This document shows, piece after piece, positions 36,695-50,100 of a DNA stretch of 64,000 nucleotides. Location of the stretch: positions 23,409,666 through 23,473,665 of the forward strand of contig OX485807.1 of the NCBI GenBank assembly GCA_950295325.1, read 5' to 3'. This DNA is from Polytrichum commune. Taxonomy: Eukaryota; Streptophyta; Polytrichopsida; Polytrichales; Polytrichaceae. Every line of letters begins with the position of its first letter. The first letter of the stretch is position 1. Made by a program: the position numbers and the translations under genes. The notes beneath the pieces were generated by a model. It was given only the letters and a program-made list of their open reading frames with translations. It had not been told where the DNA came from and searched no databases.

Positions 36695-38408
36695 GCGTGA
36701 GAAATCTATCTACCCGACAAACAGACATTCGCAGTTATGCCGCCTCATCGTTTTCTTGTCGCGATGATGATCTCTGTTATTTCAGTTCCATTTTTCTCAT
36801 CATCTTCTTCTTCTTGGTCAATGCTGTTACTAGTAAAGTGATTTTCTAGGGACTACCTTCGCTCTTTCTAATTTCTTACCGCACACTTAGCACGCATTTG
36901 ATGAGTTTTGCTCAGTTGTATGCTTGGTCATGCTTCCCTGGCCTCTTCTATTGGGCAATGCAGCCTGAATCTCTCAAGATTCTGAGTCTCTGCTGCGTTT
37001 TCTGTTATCATTACGTGTTTCGCCTCCCTATCTTCAGTTAGTTAATCATCACTATTATAATTTCCTCGGTACAAGTTTCAGTTCTATTTCTCTCACATAA
37101 AGTACTTTAGGTGTACATTTATGGTAGACTCGCACTTATTTCAAAACACCTTTCCCGTCTCTACATTACCGCAAACATATATCATATTATCATGTCTTTC
37201 GTCTCTATATCCTCTCTGTTCAGTTAAACATCATAATTATGATTTCCTCGGTACAACTTTCTGATTTACTCGTTGATCATACGTTCAGTTTTTCCCCTCA
37301 CATGGAGTAACTCTAGGTGGAAAATCATTCTGCCTACATTCTCCACAACCATTTATTAGACGGTGTGAATCAAAACACCACACATGATCCTTTCCTTGTT
37401 GCCAGAGTACTTTAGATTCTTTTTTCTTTGTTCCCTTGGCAATTTGGAACAGAATCTGCCCTGTTTCAGTGTGGTGGCGAAGAGATATGATATGATCTCT
37501 GATTTGAAAATGCTGAGACCAGAACTGTTACTGAATTTCCAGTCAGGGATCGATTCATGCATTTCTAAATTAGTGCTTACATTCCCCCTGATTGAAATCT
37601 TCAGCTGTTAAGAACTGCATCAAATGACAGCTCTAAAGAAGTGTGAAAAAGAGAGATTGCATGGAAACCTAGTTTTTTCTGTTTGTGAGGGCAAGCTTTT
37701 GGGAGTCTGATCTGTCAAGGATGTTGGGCAGAGCATCCAGGCCAGATATTCCTCTTGCAATTCACAAGTGGGTGTTAGGGTAATTGACTATTGTTTAGAG
37801 TACGTGATAGTCATGTTTGGGATTGATGTCTAATTGTTCTATTTTGCATGTTATAGTCTTTCGCAGTAGTTTTTGCAATGATACATCTTCAAAATTATGC
37901 TTTACCCAGTGGTGTTCCACTGTCAATCTGAGAAGTTCATACAGGCATCAACACAAGGTGCTGAAAGGTCTAGTTACAGTATCTGTCTCAAAGAGTCATA
38001 GGTATTGCAGGTTTTTTGGTGCCAGGTTGCATGGAGTACCCACCACTGATAGCTAACTTTGTCCTAGTCATCCAGTGTGAGACTTTGAAGGTTACAGACA
38101 GCAATTGTGGAAAAGTGTTATTTGACAGTCGTATAATTCTTGTTGGGAGTGGAGGCCAATCTTAATACAATATGCAAATTGTGTAATAAAGGAGCTTCAT
38201 GGATCCTATGTGTTGCACCTAGTAGTTTATGGTCACAGTCTGGACTTATCCTAGTCTATGATTAAGCTTCTGCGGGATGAGTGTGTGAAATTTGTTCCAA
38301 CTTTTGATTATCATGTGTTATTTTCTTCGCAGAGAGGATAATGGATGGTACAGATTTGTTGAGGCTTTGAAGATTTGAGCGTATTGCTTGTACATTGCAA
38401 GGGAGGAC

Positions 38409-41400
38409 ATGGGTTCAATCTGGGAGGCAGAGAGTCATCCGTCAGTGCAAGATTATTATCTAGTCCTCTATTTTGCTCTGGCATTTCCAGTTGCCCGCTT
38501 CCTTCTCGATTGCTTCTTTTATCAGGTACATGATTTGGGTGACATCATTGTCTACACTATGTTTTCCGAAACTGCTGTGAGACTGCTGCCTTAAGTCCCT
38601 GGTCATCTTGCAGGCTTAACTGATGTTGATCATTGATACTGTGTCTTATGCTGCAGAGACTTGCTAGGTGGTTTATATTTCCATATGGAGTTAAAGGCCT
38701 GAAGAATGGTGCAAGAGAGGCTGGAGAGAAGAAGATCCCTAAATTTACTGAGTCTGCATGGAAACTCACTTACTACCTGGCTACTGAAGTGTTTGTGGTC
38801 CTAATCACCTACAAAGAGCCCTGGTTTGGTGATACGTCTGCATTTTGGCATGGCTGGCCATATCAAACTGTGAAGTATGTTCTTTAACACAGTGTGCCCA
38901 GAGTTCCTTCAGGAAATTTGGAAATCACAAAGTCTGCATGTTGCCATGGTTTGATTCTGTACATGAGCTGTTACACCACCAAGTTGTGTGTTAGTTGTAG
39001 TGGTGTCTGTTGTGACTACTGTGATCACTTGGATGAATCAGTTGCATATGAGGCAGGTTATCAATAAATCTGCAGGATTTGATTCTTGGAGGACAACTAT
39101 TTGTTTGCTAATCTTGTTGATATGGAGGAATATGTTCAAGACAATATTTTTGATGGACTGGGTTTATGGGCTGGTGCAGATTTCAGTTGACACTTTTCTA
39201 CACGTTCCAATGTGGGTTCTACATCTATAGTGTAGCAGCACTGCTAGTATGGGAAACTCGTCGAAAGGATTTCAGTGTTATGATGACACATCACATTGTA
39301 ACTATTGGTCTTATTGCATACTCTTACATTACTGGGTATGTTTGCCTTCAACACTCTTGAGAACTGTTATCCTTAAAAAGCAAGTCTGTTCTATGTGATG
39401 GCATTCTAATTTAAGATCTGCTTAGCATTTTAGTCTGCAGGTAAATAGCCTGGGAAAGGGGATCTGAAGAGGGATACTCTTTGTTTTGAATTTTGGGGAT
39501 CCACGTATAGATAGCTACATAATCATAAAATTTAGGCCTTTGTTTCTGCAATTGTTGTAGGGCTTTGTTAGTTGGCTCATGTATATAGATTCTAAACCTA
39601 CATGCATTGTAATGTGGTAGCTGGTACTAATTATTAAAACTGTAAGTACAAGTGTGATAGGGTACATGGGGTATGTAGCCACAAATGCACAATTTTCTTA
39701 AAAGCTTCATGAATTTTAGTACTCAAAAATCAACATGAACAATTAGACTTTATAGTTTCTTTGGTTATCTCACTACTGCTACAAATCTTGTGATCTTGTG
39801 GCTGCTTATCTCGTCTAGATCGTCTCATCATCATGCCTCACTCCTATTTGGCAACATCCCACTATGCAGTTTGGAAACCTCTTGCTTCAGAAAGCAAAAA
39901 GTAGAGACACTGTTACTGCCATAGGGAGTAACTAAGGAGGGTTATACAGATTGATGACACATTTTTCAGATGTTGGAGGCAAGAGTATTGAGAAGTGTAA
40001 AAATTGCTCCCTATTTTAAGCCAAAAAAGCACTCTGTTCAATTGTATGGACCCAGAGAGCTTTTGAGAAAATATTGTTGGTCTTGCTTCCTGACCTTAAA
40101 CCAGACAGAAGTTAATCCACCTGTGGAAGTAGCCGTTGGTGACACTGCCTCAATCTAGGTGAGGAAGCACCTTGCAAGATTGGAGTTGCTCGTGGCCAAT
40201 TAAGAGGATAGTATATGCAAGTCAAGAAAGAAGCACAAAGGATCAAATGGAATGTTCCTACAAGTGTAACCTTCCTATCCGCATTTACTGTGACTGCTTG
40301 CTATAGACATTCATCCTGATGATTATGCCGATAGGATGGAGACGAGGAGTGCCTAGAGTCTTCATGGAAAGTAGAAGAGGATTGCATAGAAGATTCCCAG
40401 AGACAAGTGGGGACATTGCACCATATGGCTAAATATCTGGTGTTTATCTCCCTACAACTAGTTTCCTTTAGTGTCTTTCCTTAAGCTACAACACATCCTT
40501 GTCTCACAAACTGAAGTCACTCAAATGATGTGTGCAATTGACATAAATTACTGATGCCTGGTACTATGACATATTGGTAATTTGGTGGCAACTTGCCATG
40601 GTGGTCATGATTTTGGTGATTAAAAATACTGGATGAGCTTTAGAGTTACTTTACATGCTGATTATTACATAATATTTCCCTTTCCCAGTAAGTTGACAGC
40701 CATTGATGAATTTTTTTGTGCAGATCATTTCGTGCAGGTTCCATTGTGCTGGCGCTGCATGATGTAAGTGACGTCTTTATGGAAGCTGCCAAGCTATGCA
40801 AGTATAGTGGGAGCGAGGTGGGGGCTAGTATTGCCTTTGGCTTGTTTGTACTTTCATGGGTGCTACTCCGGCTGATCTACTTCCCTTTTTGGATCATCTG
40901 GAGCACCAGGTTCTTGTCCACCTCATACCCTTTTCAGCAAAAAACTTACCACAGGAATTAACAGCCATCTTTGTCCATATTTACTCAAATCAAACATAAC
41001 AAAATCGTTCCTTAGAATGAAGCATACCCAACTTATCAGTGTAATTACAATCCATACTGGCACTATGTTATGGGCTGTAATTTGGCCAGAATATGCATAT
41101 TTACTTTTTGAAGTGTATCAAAGAGAGTGTTCACAGTATGAAGTGGATCTGTATCTTTTAAAATCAATCTCTGTTCTGATCTCTTCAGTTAAATTTAAAT
41201 TTGTGATAATGAAGCAAATCTAGTCTTGTGATAATGTGTAGTGACCTCATCTCTGACTTCGAAGATGGGATGTGTGTCTGTGGGTGGCAGCTATGAGGTC
41301 ATAAACTATGTGGACCTCTCTCAGTTCTATGTATCATTTCAATACTATGTGTTCAACATGCTGCTCATCACTCTTCTTGTGATGCACTTGTACTGGTGGG

Positions 41401-41902
41401 TGCTGATCTTGAGAATGGTGGTTAAGCAATTACGGAATTGTGGAAAAGTTGGAGAGGACGTCCGATCAGGTTTTATTATTATTCAGATTCTGAACTTTTT
41501 CTTATTTTCTTCTGAAGCGTTGAGACAATATCAGGATTGCACAGTCTGAAGTGAAGTTGAGAGACCACTGATCTCTTCTCTTGGCCTAGGGCACAGCCAG
41601 ATTTCAAGACTAGCAATTATGGGTACAATTATGACAATTATGACAGATTTATGGTTAGTTTTGTCTGAGATCACGATATGATGTTAACATTGCAACAAGT
41701 GTGAGAATCGTAGGCCTTTTCCAGGCAGGAAATTGTCACACTTGGATAGATTTTTGATTTATGTTGTTAATAATTCACAAGAACTTTGTGCAATATCTTA
41801 TGACACACTGGTCTTACCCAATATGTAATGGGCACACTGGCACTCAGCTTGAGAGTGATGGCGGAGTTTGTGATATGCATTACAGATTCAGAAGAGGACT
41901 AG
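38409..41902 (+). CDS. LOH: Ceramide synthase, LAG1/LOH family, six exons
   Basis: Ceramide synthase N-acylates sphingoid bases with fatty acyl-CoA in the endoplasmic reticulum membrane. Exons: 38409-38525, 38657-38874, 39180-39335, 40724-40909, 41291-41469 and 41886-41902, all GT-AG. They join in one frame of 873 bp, 290 residues, the usual plant length. The start MGSIWEAES is the first ATG in frame with the family N-terminus. Hydrophobic segments alternate with loops. The Lag1p core is intact: RRKDFSVMMTHHIVT with the paired His, then LALHDVSDVFMEAAKL. The C-terminus GEDVRSDSEED is the acidic tail typical of plant members; its last five residues come from a 17-bp final exon. No stops or frameshifts were found, so it is probably functional. 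Confidence 0.92.
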
Positions 41903-42700
41903 GGGCGGAGCTTGAGGAGTTCTTTACAACATGCAGTGGTATTCATTTGCCCTGGGATAGGACCCTAGCACATGGGCTTCATTATTGGAATGACCTTTGT
42001 GAACCCTGGTGATGGGCGTTCACAGCTCGCTTTTGCTTTCTGTATCCAAAGCAAAAGAGGATCAACTCAGGCAATCTGCTTGCAGGATTGAGCTGCAACG
42101 AGGTGCATTGTCAGGTTATGTTTGGTCCACTGATTGAATTGCAGTTTTGATTGGTAGGATCGATTAGGGAGAAAAGGTGAGTTGAAGTCTGATCTCTTTT
42201 GAGCATTTGATATATGCTCGAGGAAGTGGGCTGCCAAATCTAAATGAGCCAAGCCTCTTGGAGTGCTAGCCAGCATCCCCACATTGCGACGGAAAGTCGG
42301 CTTGTAGATTCTCTTATAGTGATACGCTCTTAAATGTGAGCACATTCTTATATGCGAATTCCTATGTGCTTTAGGATTTGATGAATTGAGTAGAGTGGGG
42401 CAACTTGTTCTTGCCATCCACAATGGAGCTGATGGCTCAATGCTCTGTGATTGAGTGTCAGAAGGGTAGCATTGGGGCAGATGTGTATCTGTTTTTATTA
42501 TTGATGTGGGCTTTTTCTGCAATGACACAAATATTTAATGGTGGGATTGAATCGGGAGAACTCGTGCATCTTTTGAGCAGGACAAGAATGCAGATTTTGA
42601 TGTAACATGTCCTCTACAGTGAGCTTATGAAAGCATCAAAGTTGTGCCAATATCTTAACCTTTTTTTCCCTCAAGTAAGTTGCCATCTAATTCAAGTTGT
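41903..42700 (+). other. Probable 3' UTR and downstream flank of the ceramide synthase gene
   Basis: No other gene is supported. Composition stays like the gene body to about 42.7 kb. A minus-strand frame at 42067-42528 has no domain and appears incidental. The polyadenylation site was not located. Confidence 0.4.
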
Positions 42701-44325
42701 TTTATTAGCCAAGCAAGTAATTTGATTAATTCTGGTCATTAAAGTTCACTTATTAATCTACTTTTTGGAGAATAAAAGTGTATTATGTGAAAATTAACTT
42801 CAACTGTCCTCACCCAGGAATCTTTTCGTTCTGAAGACTCTTAACTGCTTCCGGCAAAACAGAGTTTAATTTGGTTATTGCTCTCAGTAGTTATTAACAT
42901 TCATTTTGTATCTGATCAAAGTGTGCTTTCTTCAAGAACAACAGCCGGAAGGATTCACAATTGCACAAAGTTCAAGCTTTTTGCTCTCGATAACAGCTCA
43001 TGGGGTGTGGTTTAGGGTGTTGGGTTTACCATGCGTCAGCATACTTGTTGCTCTAAGTTAGTCCAAATGCACATACACATTTGAAGTATCCTCCATTCCA
43101 CCCATATTTATGCATCAGCTTAATGGTTTCAAGATGACTCATCTAGATGATCATGCTTACAAATGAAGGTGATCCAAACTTGACTCATCAGCACTACTGT
43201 AGTATCCCTCTCCATTGCCAATTTTTGAGTGTTGTGGTTAATACAAGTGCCACTTCCTCCCTGTAAAGTTCACATGGGTAAATGAGTGCGGAGGACCAAT
43301 TTGGGGAGTACTTTCATCTCTCTGCTGAGCCCTAGTGCCTCCATTTGAAAACCCTTCCATCTCACATCAAGGCACCCAAAACCCATGTAATGCATATATT
43401 GCAGAAAATTCTCCATAATCATGTTTTCGATCGACATTACACTGCCACTCACCCTAGGCAGGGGAATAATTCGGCCAGGGGCTGCAAATTGTGAAGATGT
43501 TGTAATTCTTGGAAAATGAGGGCTTCAGTCTCATTGCGGGCTGAGTTTGAGAAATAATGTGTGTTCAAGATTTTAGGCAAATTGTCATTTATTTTAGAGA
43601 CAAATCTATAGCACACAAGGGATGTTGGTAGTCGACTTGCCTTGTTGATTGTTATCTTAGTAGTGGATCCCCCCCAACATGACATATTTGGATCCCTTGG
43701 GGTGAACTCTGCATACCATGTATGAACTAACGTGAATGTAGAAAGGGTATTTATTTGATGCATTAGTGCATATTGTATATGTAATGGAGAGGTATTGTTT
43801 TTTCTGTAGTGTGTACATTTAATAACTAGGCTATAAATTTGAAGTAAAGGTAGATGTACAAAAGGGGGCCCTAAAGATTGATGATAGATGTGTTGGTTTC
43901 ATTGAGTTCACATTTTCATACATTAATCGTCCCCAAACACTGCTATGTCCATTCTTGTTAGAGTTTGCATTTGGGTTATAGTTTTTTTCCAAATTGGGTC
44001 AAAGTGGATTTAGGGTTTGATTGATCATATGATGGTGAAATTAGATGTTATTATTGCCTTAGATTCAATGACATGTGTTTTAGGGTCAGATAAGTACAAG
44101 TTACATCTTAAAGATGAAAGAGATCTTCAATAGCTTTCTCATTGGAATGTGAAAGTTGGTTATGTGGGTAATAAAGGCTTATTTATTTCATGATGTATAT
44201 TATGTGTATGTAGTGGTGGCATTTATCACATTAAATATTTTTTTTAAAAAAATGTAAAATCACATGAAGCATGTATAAGTAAATTTAAACATGTTTACAA
44301 AATCTAGACTTTTTGGTTGCTTTGA
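42700..44325. other. Gene-free stretch
   Basis: Single-copy-looking AT-rich sequence without recognisable genes or repeat borders. Confidence 0.45.
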
Positions 44326-44329
44326 TTCT

Positions 44330-46583
44330 ATGGGAAGATCTTTCGATACACTTCTAATAAAAAAGAAAAGAAAAAGAACATTAGCTTTGCCAACATGAAT
44401 GTGGCTTGTTGGGCATACACTTGTCTTGTTGAAGTGGTGTATGGTTTAGTGCCTATTGCTGGATAGGTGGGACTCATGTTGAGGAAATGTAAAATGGGGA
44501 AAGGAGTAGTGGGAGCATTAGTCAAGGGGGATTGGGGATTGGTATGTCTCAAGTTTTCTTTTGTTAAGAACGATGTATGTAAGGTATTTAATGGCATTAA
44601 GGGATGTAAATTCCATTAAGGATTGACATTTGGATGTGGGAACATGACGATCTTGAAGTTTCTTAGTGGATGGTTTATGGACAACACCACATATGCCAAC
44701 CGTAATGATGAGTGGGGGAGTGTATTCTAGTCCAATTATTGGAGATGGGGTACGAGGGCGTCATATTTGGCATGTTTACAAGCAATGGCCTTGTTTGAAA
44801 AATTGTTGTTATAGTACGTGAATACAATAAATTGTACTTTGTTGTGATTGGAAGGATAGAATGGGGGCACATCCATAGGGGGATTTCCCTATGAGACACA
44901 AAATGTCTGCATAGAGTCTAGCAAGGCACGTGCATTTGGGTTTAAGCATGTGCATGGTAGGAGCAAAAAAGTAAGTGTATTGTCTTGGGGTTTATTATGT
45001 TGAATACCGACATTAATTAAGGTAAAATGTTGATTGAGTGGGTGGGCAAGCAGAGTGGCGACTAGAGCATGAATTGCTTTATTTTGTTTATTGGTGCAAA
45101 GATTTTTAATATGTTGGTTGGTGCAACAAGATAGGCGGTGCAAACAAGTATCGGATTTAGTAAGGTGACATAGGGGACAAAATGGCAATAGAGTTGGATT
45201 TAGTATTTTTTGTTTGTTTGCGGTAGTTGTCCATGTATTGACCATAGCAAACTATAAGGGTTTGTGAGATTTGGGCATCCGTAGTTTGTTTACGATCCCA
45301 AAATTGGTTAGACCAAGTTGGTGGATGTCGTCTTTACTAAGCTATTTGTTTACATAGAGGTAGGTGAGGGTAGCATATGCAACAATAGAGTTGATGTTTT
45401 CATGTTCAATATAAGTTACAAATGGATCCATCATTTTGGGATGATGTGGGTACACTAGCTGACCAATATGGAATTTTATGGCCGATGAGATGAAATGGGA
45501 TGTCATGTATATGTTCTTTAAGTGAGCCCTGCTTGGCAAGCTGATCAACCTCAATATTGCTTAGGATATTTAAGTGTGCACAAACTTTTTGGATGGTTAC
45601 ATGATGTGTGGTATTTTGAATGGTGTATATAATGGCTACGATGAGAAAGTTTATTAGGGTGATTATGTTGTGAGATGAGGCCGCGTGTATGGTTGTGAAG
45701 AAGGTAGATACTATTAAGGTTGTTTGTAAAAATATTTATGCTTGAGGTATGTGTTGTGTGTGTTGGACTACAAGTAGAAAAGCACATAGCTTAGCATGAA
45801 ATATATTGGGGTAGCCTAGGAGTTTGGCAACTATATAGGTGTTGGAGGGACCATTATATATGGCCGAACCAACAAATTTGTCATCACCTTTGGTGTCGGG
45901 AGGTTTGAAAGATCCATCTGTATAGTATGCGGAGTGGGGGAGATGGATTATTATCCTAATTTCGTGTGTTGGGGTGTAGTGTGCACTTGGAGGTGGGGAA
46001 AGTTTCTAACAATGACAGTGGTAGATGACCAATGGAGAGAAAAGAAGGTGGGAAGGTTGAAAGGAATTTTGGGATGGGAGGACATGGGCTTTGGTGTACA
46101 TAAATAATACTAAATAGAAAAGGTTCTTTAGTATTCTAGCAAGAGGAGAATTTGATCGGAGGGGAGTATTGGAGTGTAAGGGGGGTCTTGTAAGGATGTG
46201 TTGGATGTTATGGTGTTGAAGAAATTAGGGTGGGTGTTGTGTCCAATCTTCATGGGGTATGGTCATGATGGTGAGGTTTTGCGTGTGGTGTTGGAGAGAT
46301 GTTTTGGGCCATTGAAGTGCTTTGGGAAGAAAATCAATATGGGGATATGAGCATAGCGATTACCTGTCCACTGGAAGGAGAATGCATGGCCTAGTGAACC
46401 AAAGAGCATATCTCAATCATGTGAAGAGTACTATTGAGTAAAGGTGAGGGGGGATGAGAAATAAGAGTGGGTGAGATTGAAGGTGTTCATGAGTGGGGAG
46501 ATGATATCTTGAGGGAGATAATTATGGTTGTTCAAAGGGAAAATGAGGTCGTTATCTAAGTAAAGATTTAATATAATGTTGGG
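44330..46583 (-). mobile_element. LINE copy 2, C-terminal part
   Basis: On the minus strand this carries, in order: LFGSLGHAFSFQW (the unidentified domain of copy 1), a decayed RNase H (GSAIYN, INIFTNNLNSIYLLHN at about 45740), a zinc-finger motif (FCPLCH ... CLHRLSCC near 45180), and a very decayed endonuclease end near 44900-44650. Stops are frequent. It continues across the solo LTR into 48504-49570. Confidence 0.65.
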
Positions 46584-48503
46584 TGTGAGGCCAAATCCAC
46601 CACCCTTAAGCGTCCTAGTCCGGGTGATGGCTTTGCGAATCACATTCACCTAATTCAATCTTGAACCATGTGCAAAGTAATTTTCATGTCCAAAAGAACA
46701 CATATTGTTTCCGCTCATTGAGCTTTATTAATGTTGGCCTCTTGGCTTGTGCTAGAGTTGGCTTTCTCAAGAGTCCAACCCGCGGCTTTAGCCGCACATG
46801 CCCTTACGGACATTCCCCTCACTCTTTTGAGCTTCACCTCATTTATCTTGCCATTGCAAGAGTCCTTCACATTCTCCATTAATAATGCAAGTAAGTTGTT
46901 TTGAACGATAGGTGCAAGTGTTGAAAAACACTTACTCTATAGTCAATGTCACATTCAATCACATGAAACTTCCACACGCCTTGCCTATCCTATTGAGCTT
47001 AACACTTGTCCAATGACTATTTTAGTCTATGATTGGTCTATCCCCCTATTAGATAGTTTAGTGGCACCCTCCACACAATCTTTAGCCTTAGCTTGCTAAA
47101 CCTAATAACTATCTAATTAGCCATGGGTACAACTCCCGCCTAGTTACCGGCGGCCCCTTGATAGCCTCGGATGCCACAGCTTAATACTCCTTAAGGCCAG
47201 CAGCCTTGGCTCCACAGCTTAATACTACCTAAGGGCCAACAGTCTCGGCTGCCACAACTTAATACTCCTGAAGGCCAGTAGTCGGCTGCCACAGCTTAAT
47301 ACTACCTAAGGGCCAGCAGTCGGCTGCCACAACTTAATATTACCTGAGGCCAGCAGTTCGGCTGCCACAACTTAATATTCCTAAGGCCAGCAGCCTTGGC
47401 TCCACAGCTTAATACTGCCTAAGGCCAGCAGTTCGGCTCCACAGCTTAATACTACATAAGGGCCAGCAGTCGGCTGCCACAGCTTAATACTACCTAAGGA
47501 CAGCAGCCTTGGCTCCACAGCTTGATACTACCTAAGGGCCAGCAGTCGGCTGCCACAACTTAATACTACCTAAGGACAGCAGCCTTGGCTCCACAGCTTG
47601 ATACTACCTAAGGGCCAGCAGTCGGCTGCCACAGCTTAATACTACCTGAGGCCAGCAGCCTTGGCTCCACAGCTTAATACTACCTAAGTCAACAGTTCGG
47701 CTGCCACAGCTTAATACTACTTAAAGGCCAGCAACCTCGGTTTCACAGCTTAATACTACCTACAGGCCAGCAGTTCGGCTGCCACAACTTAATACTTCCC
47801 CCCAAGGTCCTAGTGACTATATGTTAAGTCTACCTGCTATCTACCCTTAATGCACCCCTCCTAATTCACTAATCAAAGGTTTTTTTTTTTGTTCTTCTTT
47901 TCTTTCACTAACTACCACCTAATCACTACATGCAAACTTAAGCTCTAGAGCTCCCTCACTTGGGAGGCTTTGAGAGAGAGAGCTTAACTAATTAACTTCA
48001 CTGAAACTAGTGTCACACACACGTGGCTCAAGCTCTTAGGAGCTTGCTCCCTTGAGAGCGCTTGATGGAGAGAGAGGCAAATGAGAGAAAAAACACCTTA
48101 AGTAGCAAAGAGGGAGAGAGGGAGAGAGGGAGAGAGAGGTGAGGATAGGGTGAGAGGATTAGCACCTCCAATCACAATCCTTTAACCTTCTCCTCCAAAG
48201 TAGGGACTAATCCCCATCCACCAAGCTTCCTTCTTCCTAAACTAACAAAGTGGATCCAAAAGTGGGCATTTAACCCGCGGATCTCACCTTGCCTCACCTT
48301 ACCCCTTACTCACATAATCAAGGCATCCTCTTATTGAAATCAAACCTTGAAATAACTACACTACACATTCTAATGCCTAAACTTAAATCCACACCACACT
48401 TCACTCTTTTTGTGTTTTGTGAATAATCATAACACATCAAAGTCAAACTAAAATTGGTTCCAAAGAGTTAATCACCACATGTGGGCACCATTTTGGGCTC
48501 ACA
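46584..48503. mobile_element. Solo LTR, copy 2 (1920 bp)
   Basis: Same family as 12573-14051: it begins TGTGAGGCC and ends GGGCTCACA. It is flanked by the perfect 5-bp target duplication TTGGG (46579-46583 and 48504-48508). The host LINE reads DFETKFLLLAQ on one side and NIILNLYLDN on the other, as the intact family does (DFETEVLWLIQRYITIL in copy 1). It is about 440 bp longer than copy 1, mostly from its minisatellite. Confidence 0.88.
47160..47810. repeat. Minisatellite inside solo LTR copy 2
   Basis: About 16 imperfect units of roughly 38-41 bp built on GGCTGCCACAGCTTAATACT and ACCTAAGGGCCAGCAG, alternating with variants reading CAGCCTTGGCTCC. The unit differs from that in the sister LTR although the flanks match. 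Confidence 0.88.
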
Positions 48504-49570
48504 TTGGGCTAAGAGTAGAAATTTTGTTTCAAAGTCTAGTGGTGTGGGTTGGGGGGGGGGGGGGGGGATTGCATGGTGGAGAAGTGGGCCCAAAGGCAAT
48601 ATAATCTTGTATGTGAGATTGAAAGTTGAAAGGAATTGTTGTGGTCATGAATGTAGATCTGTAGGGGACAAATTTGGATTGTGGGTTTAGATATAACAAT
48701 ATCCTTGTTTGGGTTAATATTCTTGAATTTGGAGGGTAAGGTGGGAAATGTGTATTTGATCTCTTATATGGCGGCGGTCTTTGTGTTGGGGTTGGGAGTA
48801 TGATTACAATAATTGATTTTGGAGGATGAGATGTTTTATGGATTTTAAATGTTTAGACAAAAGGATTAAATGTTGGTCATAAGAGATGCTATATGGATGA
48901 GAAAATGTCTTGGTTGTGATCCATTGGGGGTTGTTGTGGGGGGTGGCCATGTGGCAAAGGAATCTAGAGGTTTGTTTGATAGCGCAAAATTTACCTTTCT
49001 TGTGAATATGGCGAATGGCAATGATTTGGGGTGTAGGATTCCCTTCGGGTAGTGACATAGGTGGAATTAAGGCAATGGATGGAATAAGGGTAAATGGGCT
49101 AATGAAGTTGTGGGGGTGGTTTGTAAGTGTAGCGTTCATTTAATTATGCACGATTTAGTGGGGACTTTAGCACAAAAATCTTGTAAGGTAAGGATGTATT
49201 TGGCATGTGGGTCTTGCACTTGAGGTAATGTAGTAATGTTGAAACAAGTTTGGTGAGGAATTTATTATTTCTAGTTTATTTTATTGATGGATTTGAAGTG
49301 GATTTAATTTTTTTTTTGAGTATGTAGAGTGCACGGGTTGTGGATGAATGATGACATGCATGTTGGGTTAGGTGTGGTAGGAATTCAACCCTGCCATGTT
49401 TTGTAACAATGAACATGGCTAGTCCTTGATATATGTTGCCTAGGTCTTCCGGGCCTTTAAGTGTTTGAGAAAGTTGTTTAGCTAGGTGGTTGCATTTTGT
49501 GGTAGAAGTGAAAACACATTTATACCAAAGAAATCTTGTGTAAGTTGTGCAAGGACGTTGGTACATGTAT
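48504..49570 (-). mobile_element. LINE copy 2, N-terminal part
   Basis: Contains KGPEDLGNIYQGLAMFI and QHACHHSSTTRALYILKKK, matching copy 1 at 22247-22546, followed by HPYSISYDQHLILL. A run of about 18 G is at 48551-48568. Like copy 1 it lacks any RT core. Confidence 0.6.
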
Positions 49571-50100
49571 GTATACTGAGTTTTTTAAAACTTGAAGTAA
49601 TAAATGCCTCAATACAAATACAATATATAAATCATGAATGAAATAGGCCTTTATTACATAAAAATTCCACTTTCACTTTTCAATGAGAAAACTCATTGGA
49701 CATTCTTTTTATCCATAGTATGTGACTTGATGATTGCATCAAACAAACAAAGACAAGAGCAAAATAAGTTAGCCACAATCTCGAAAGCAAACCTCAAGGG
49801 AGCCCATGAGAGCTCTAGGAGCCTCTAGTTTGTAAAACCTAGAATCCAAAAGCAAAGTCTAACAAGAATGGACATGGTAGTCATTAATGACTATTACCAT
49901 ATGACAATTATGGGTGAAAACATGAATTGGATGAAAATAAGACATCTATTGTCATTATTTTAATTTATTTTAAATTTTAAATTTTTCTCAAAGATTAGGG
50001 CCCCTTTTGTACATGTACCTTTACTTCGAAGTTCTTAATAGTTCTTATAAATGTATGCACTAGAGAGAAATAATTTCCTTGCGTTACATATACTATGTAT
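49571..50100. other. Gene-free AT-rich spacer
   Basis: No supported gene or repeat between the LINE and the gypsy element. Confidence 0.5.

Noticed and set aside
42067-42528. 153-codon minus-strand frame
   Set aside because: Lies opposite the probable 3' UTR of the ceramide synthase, has no domain and no homologue recognised.
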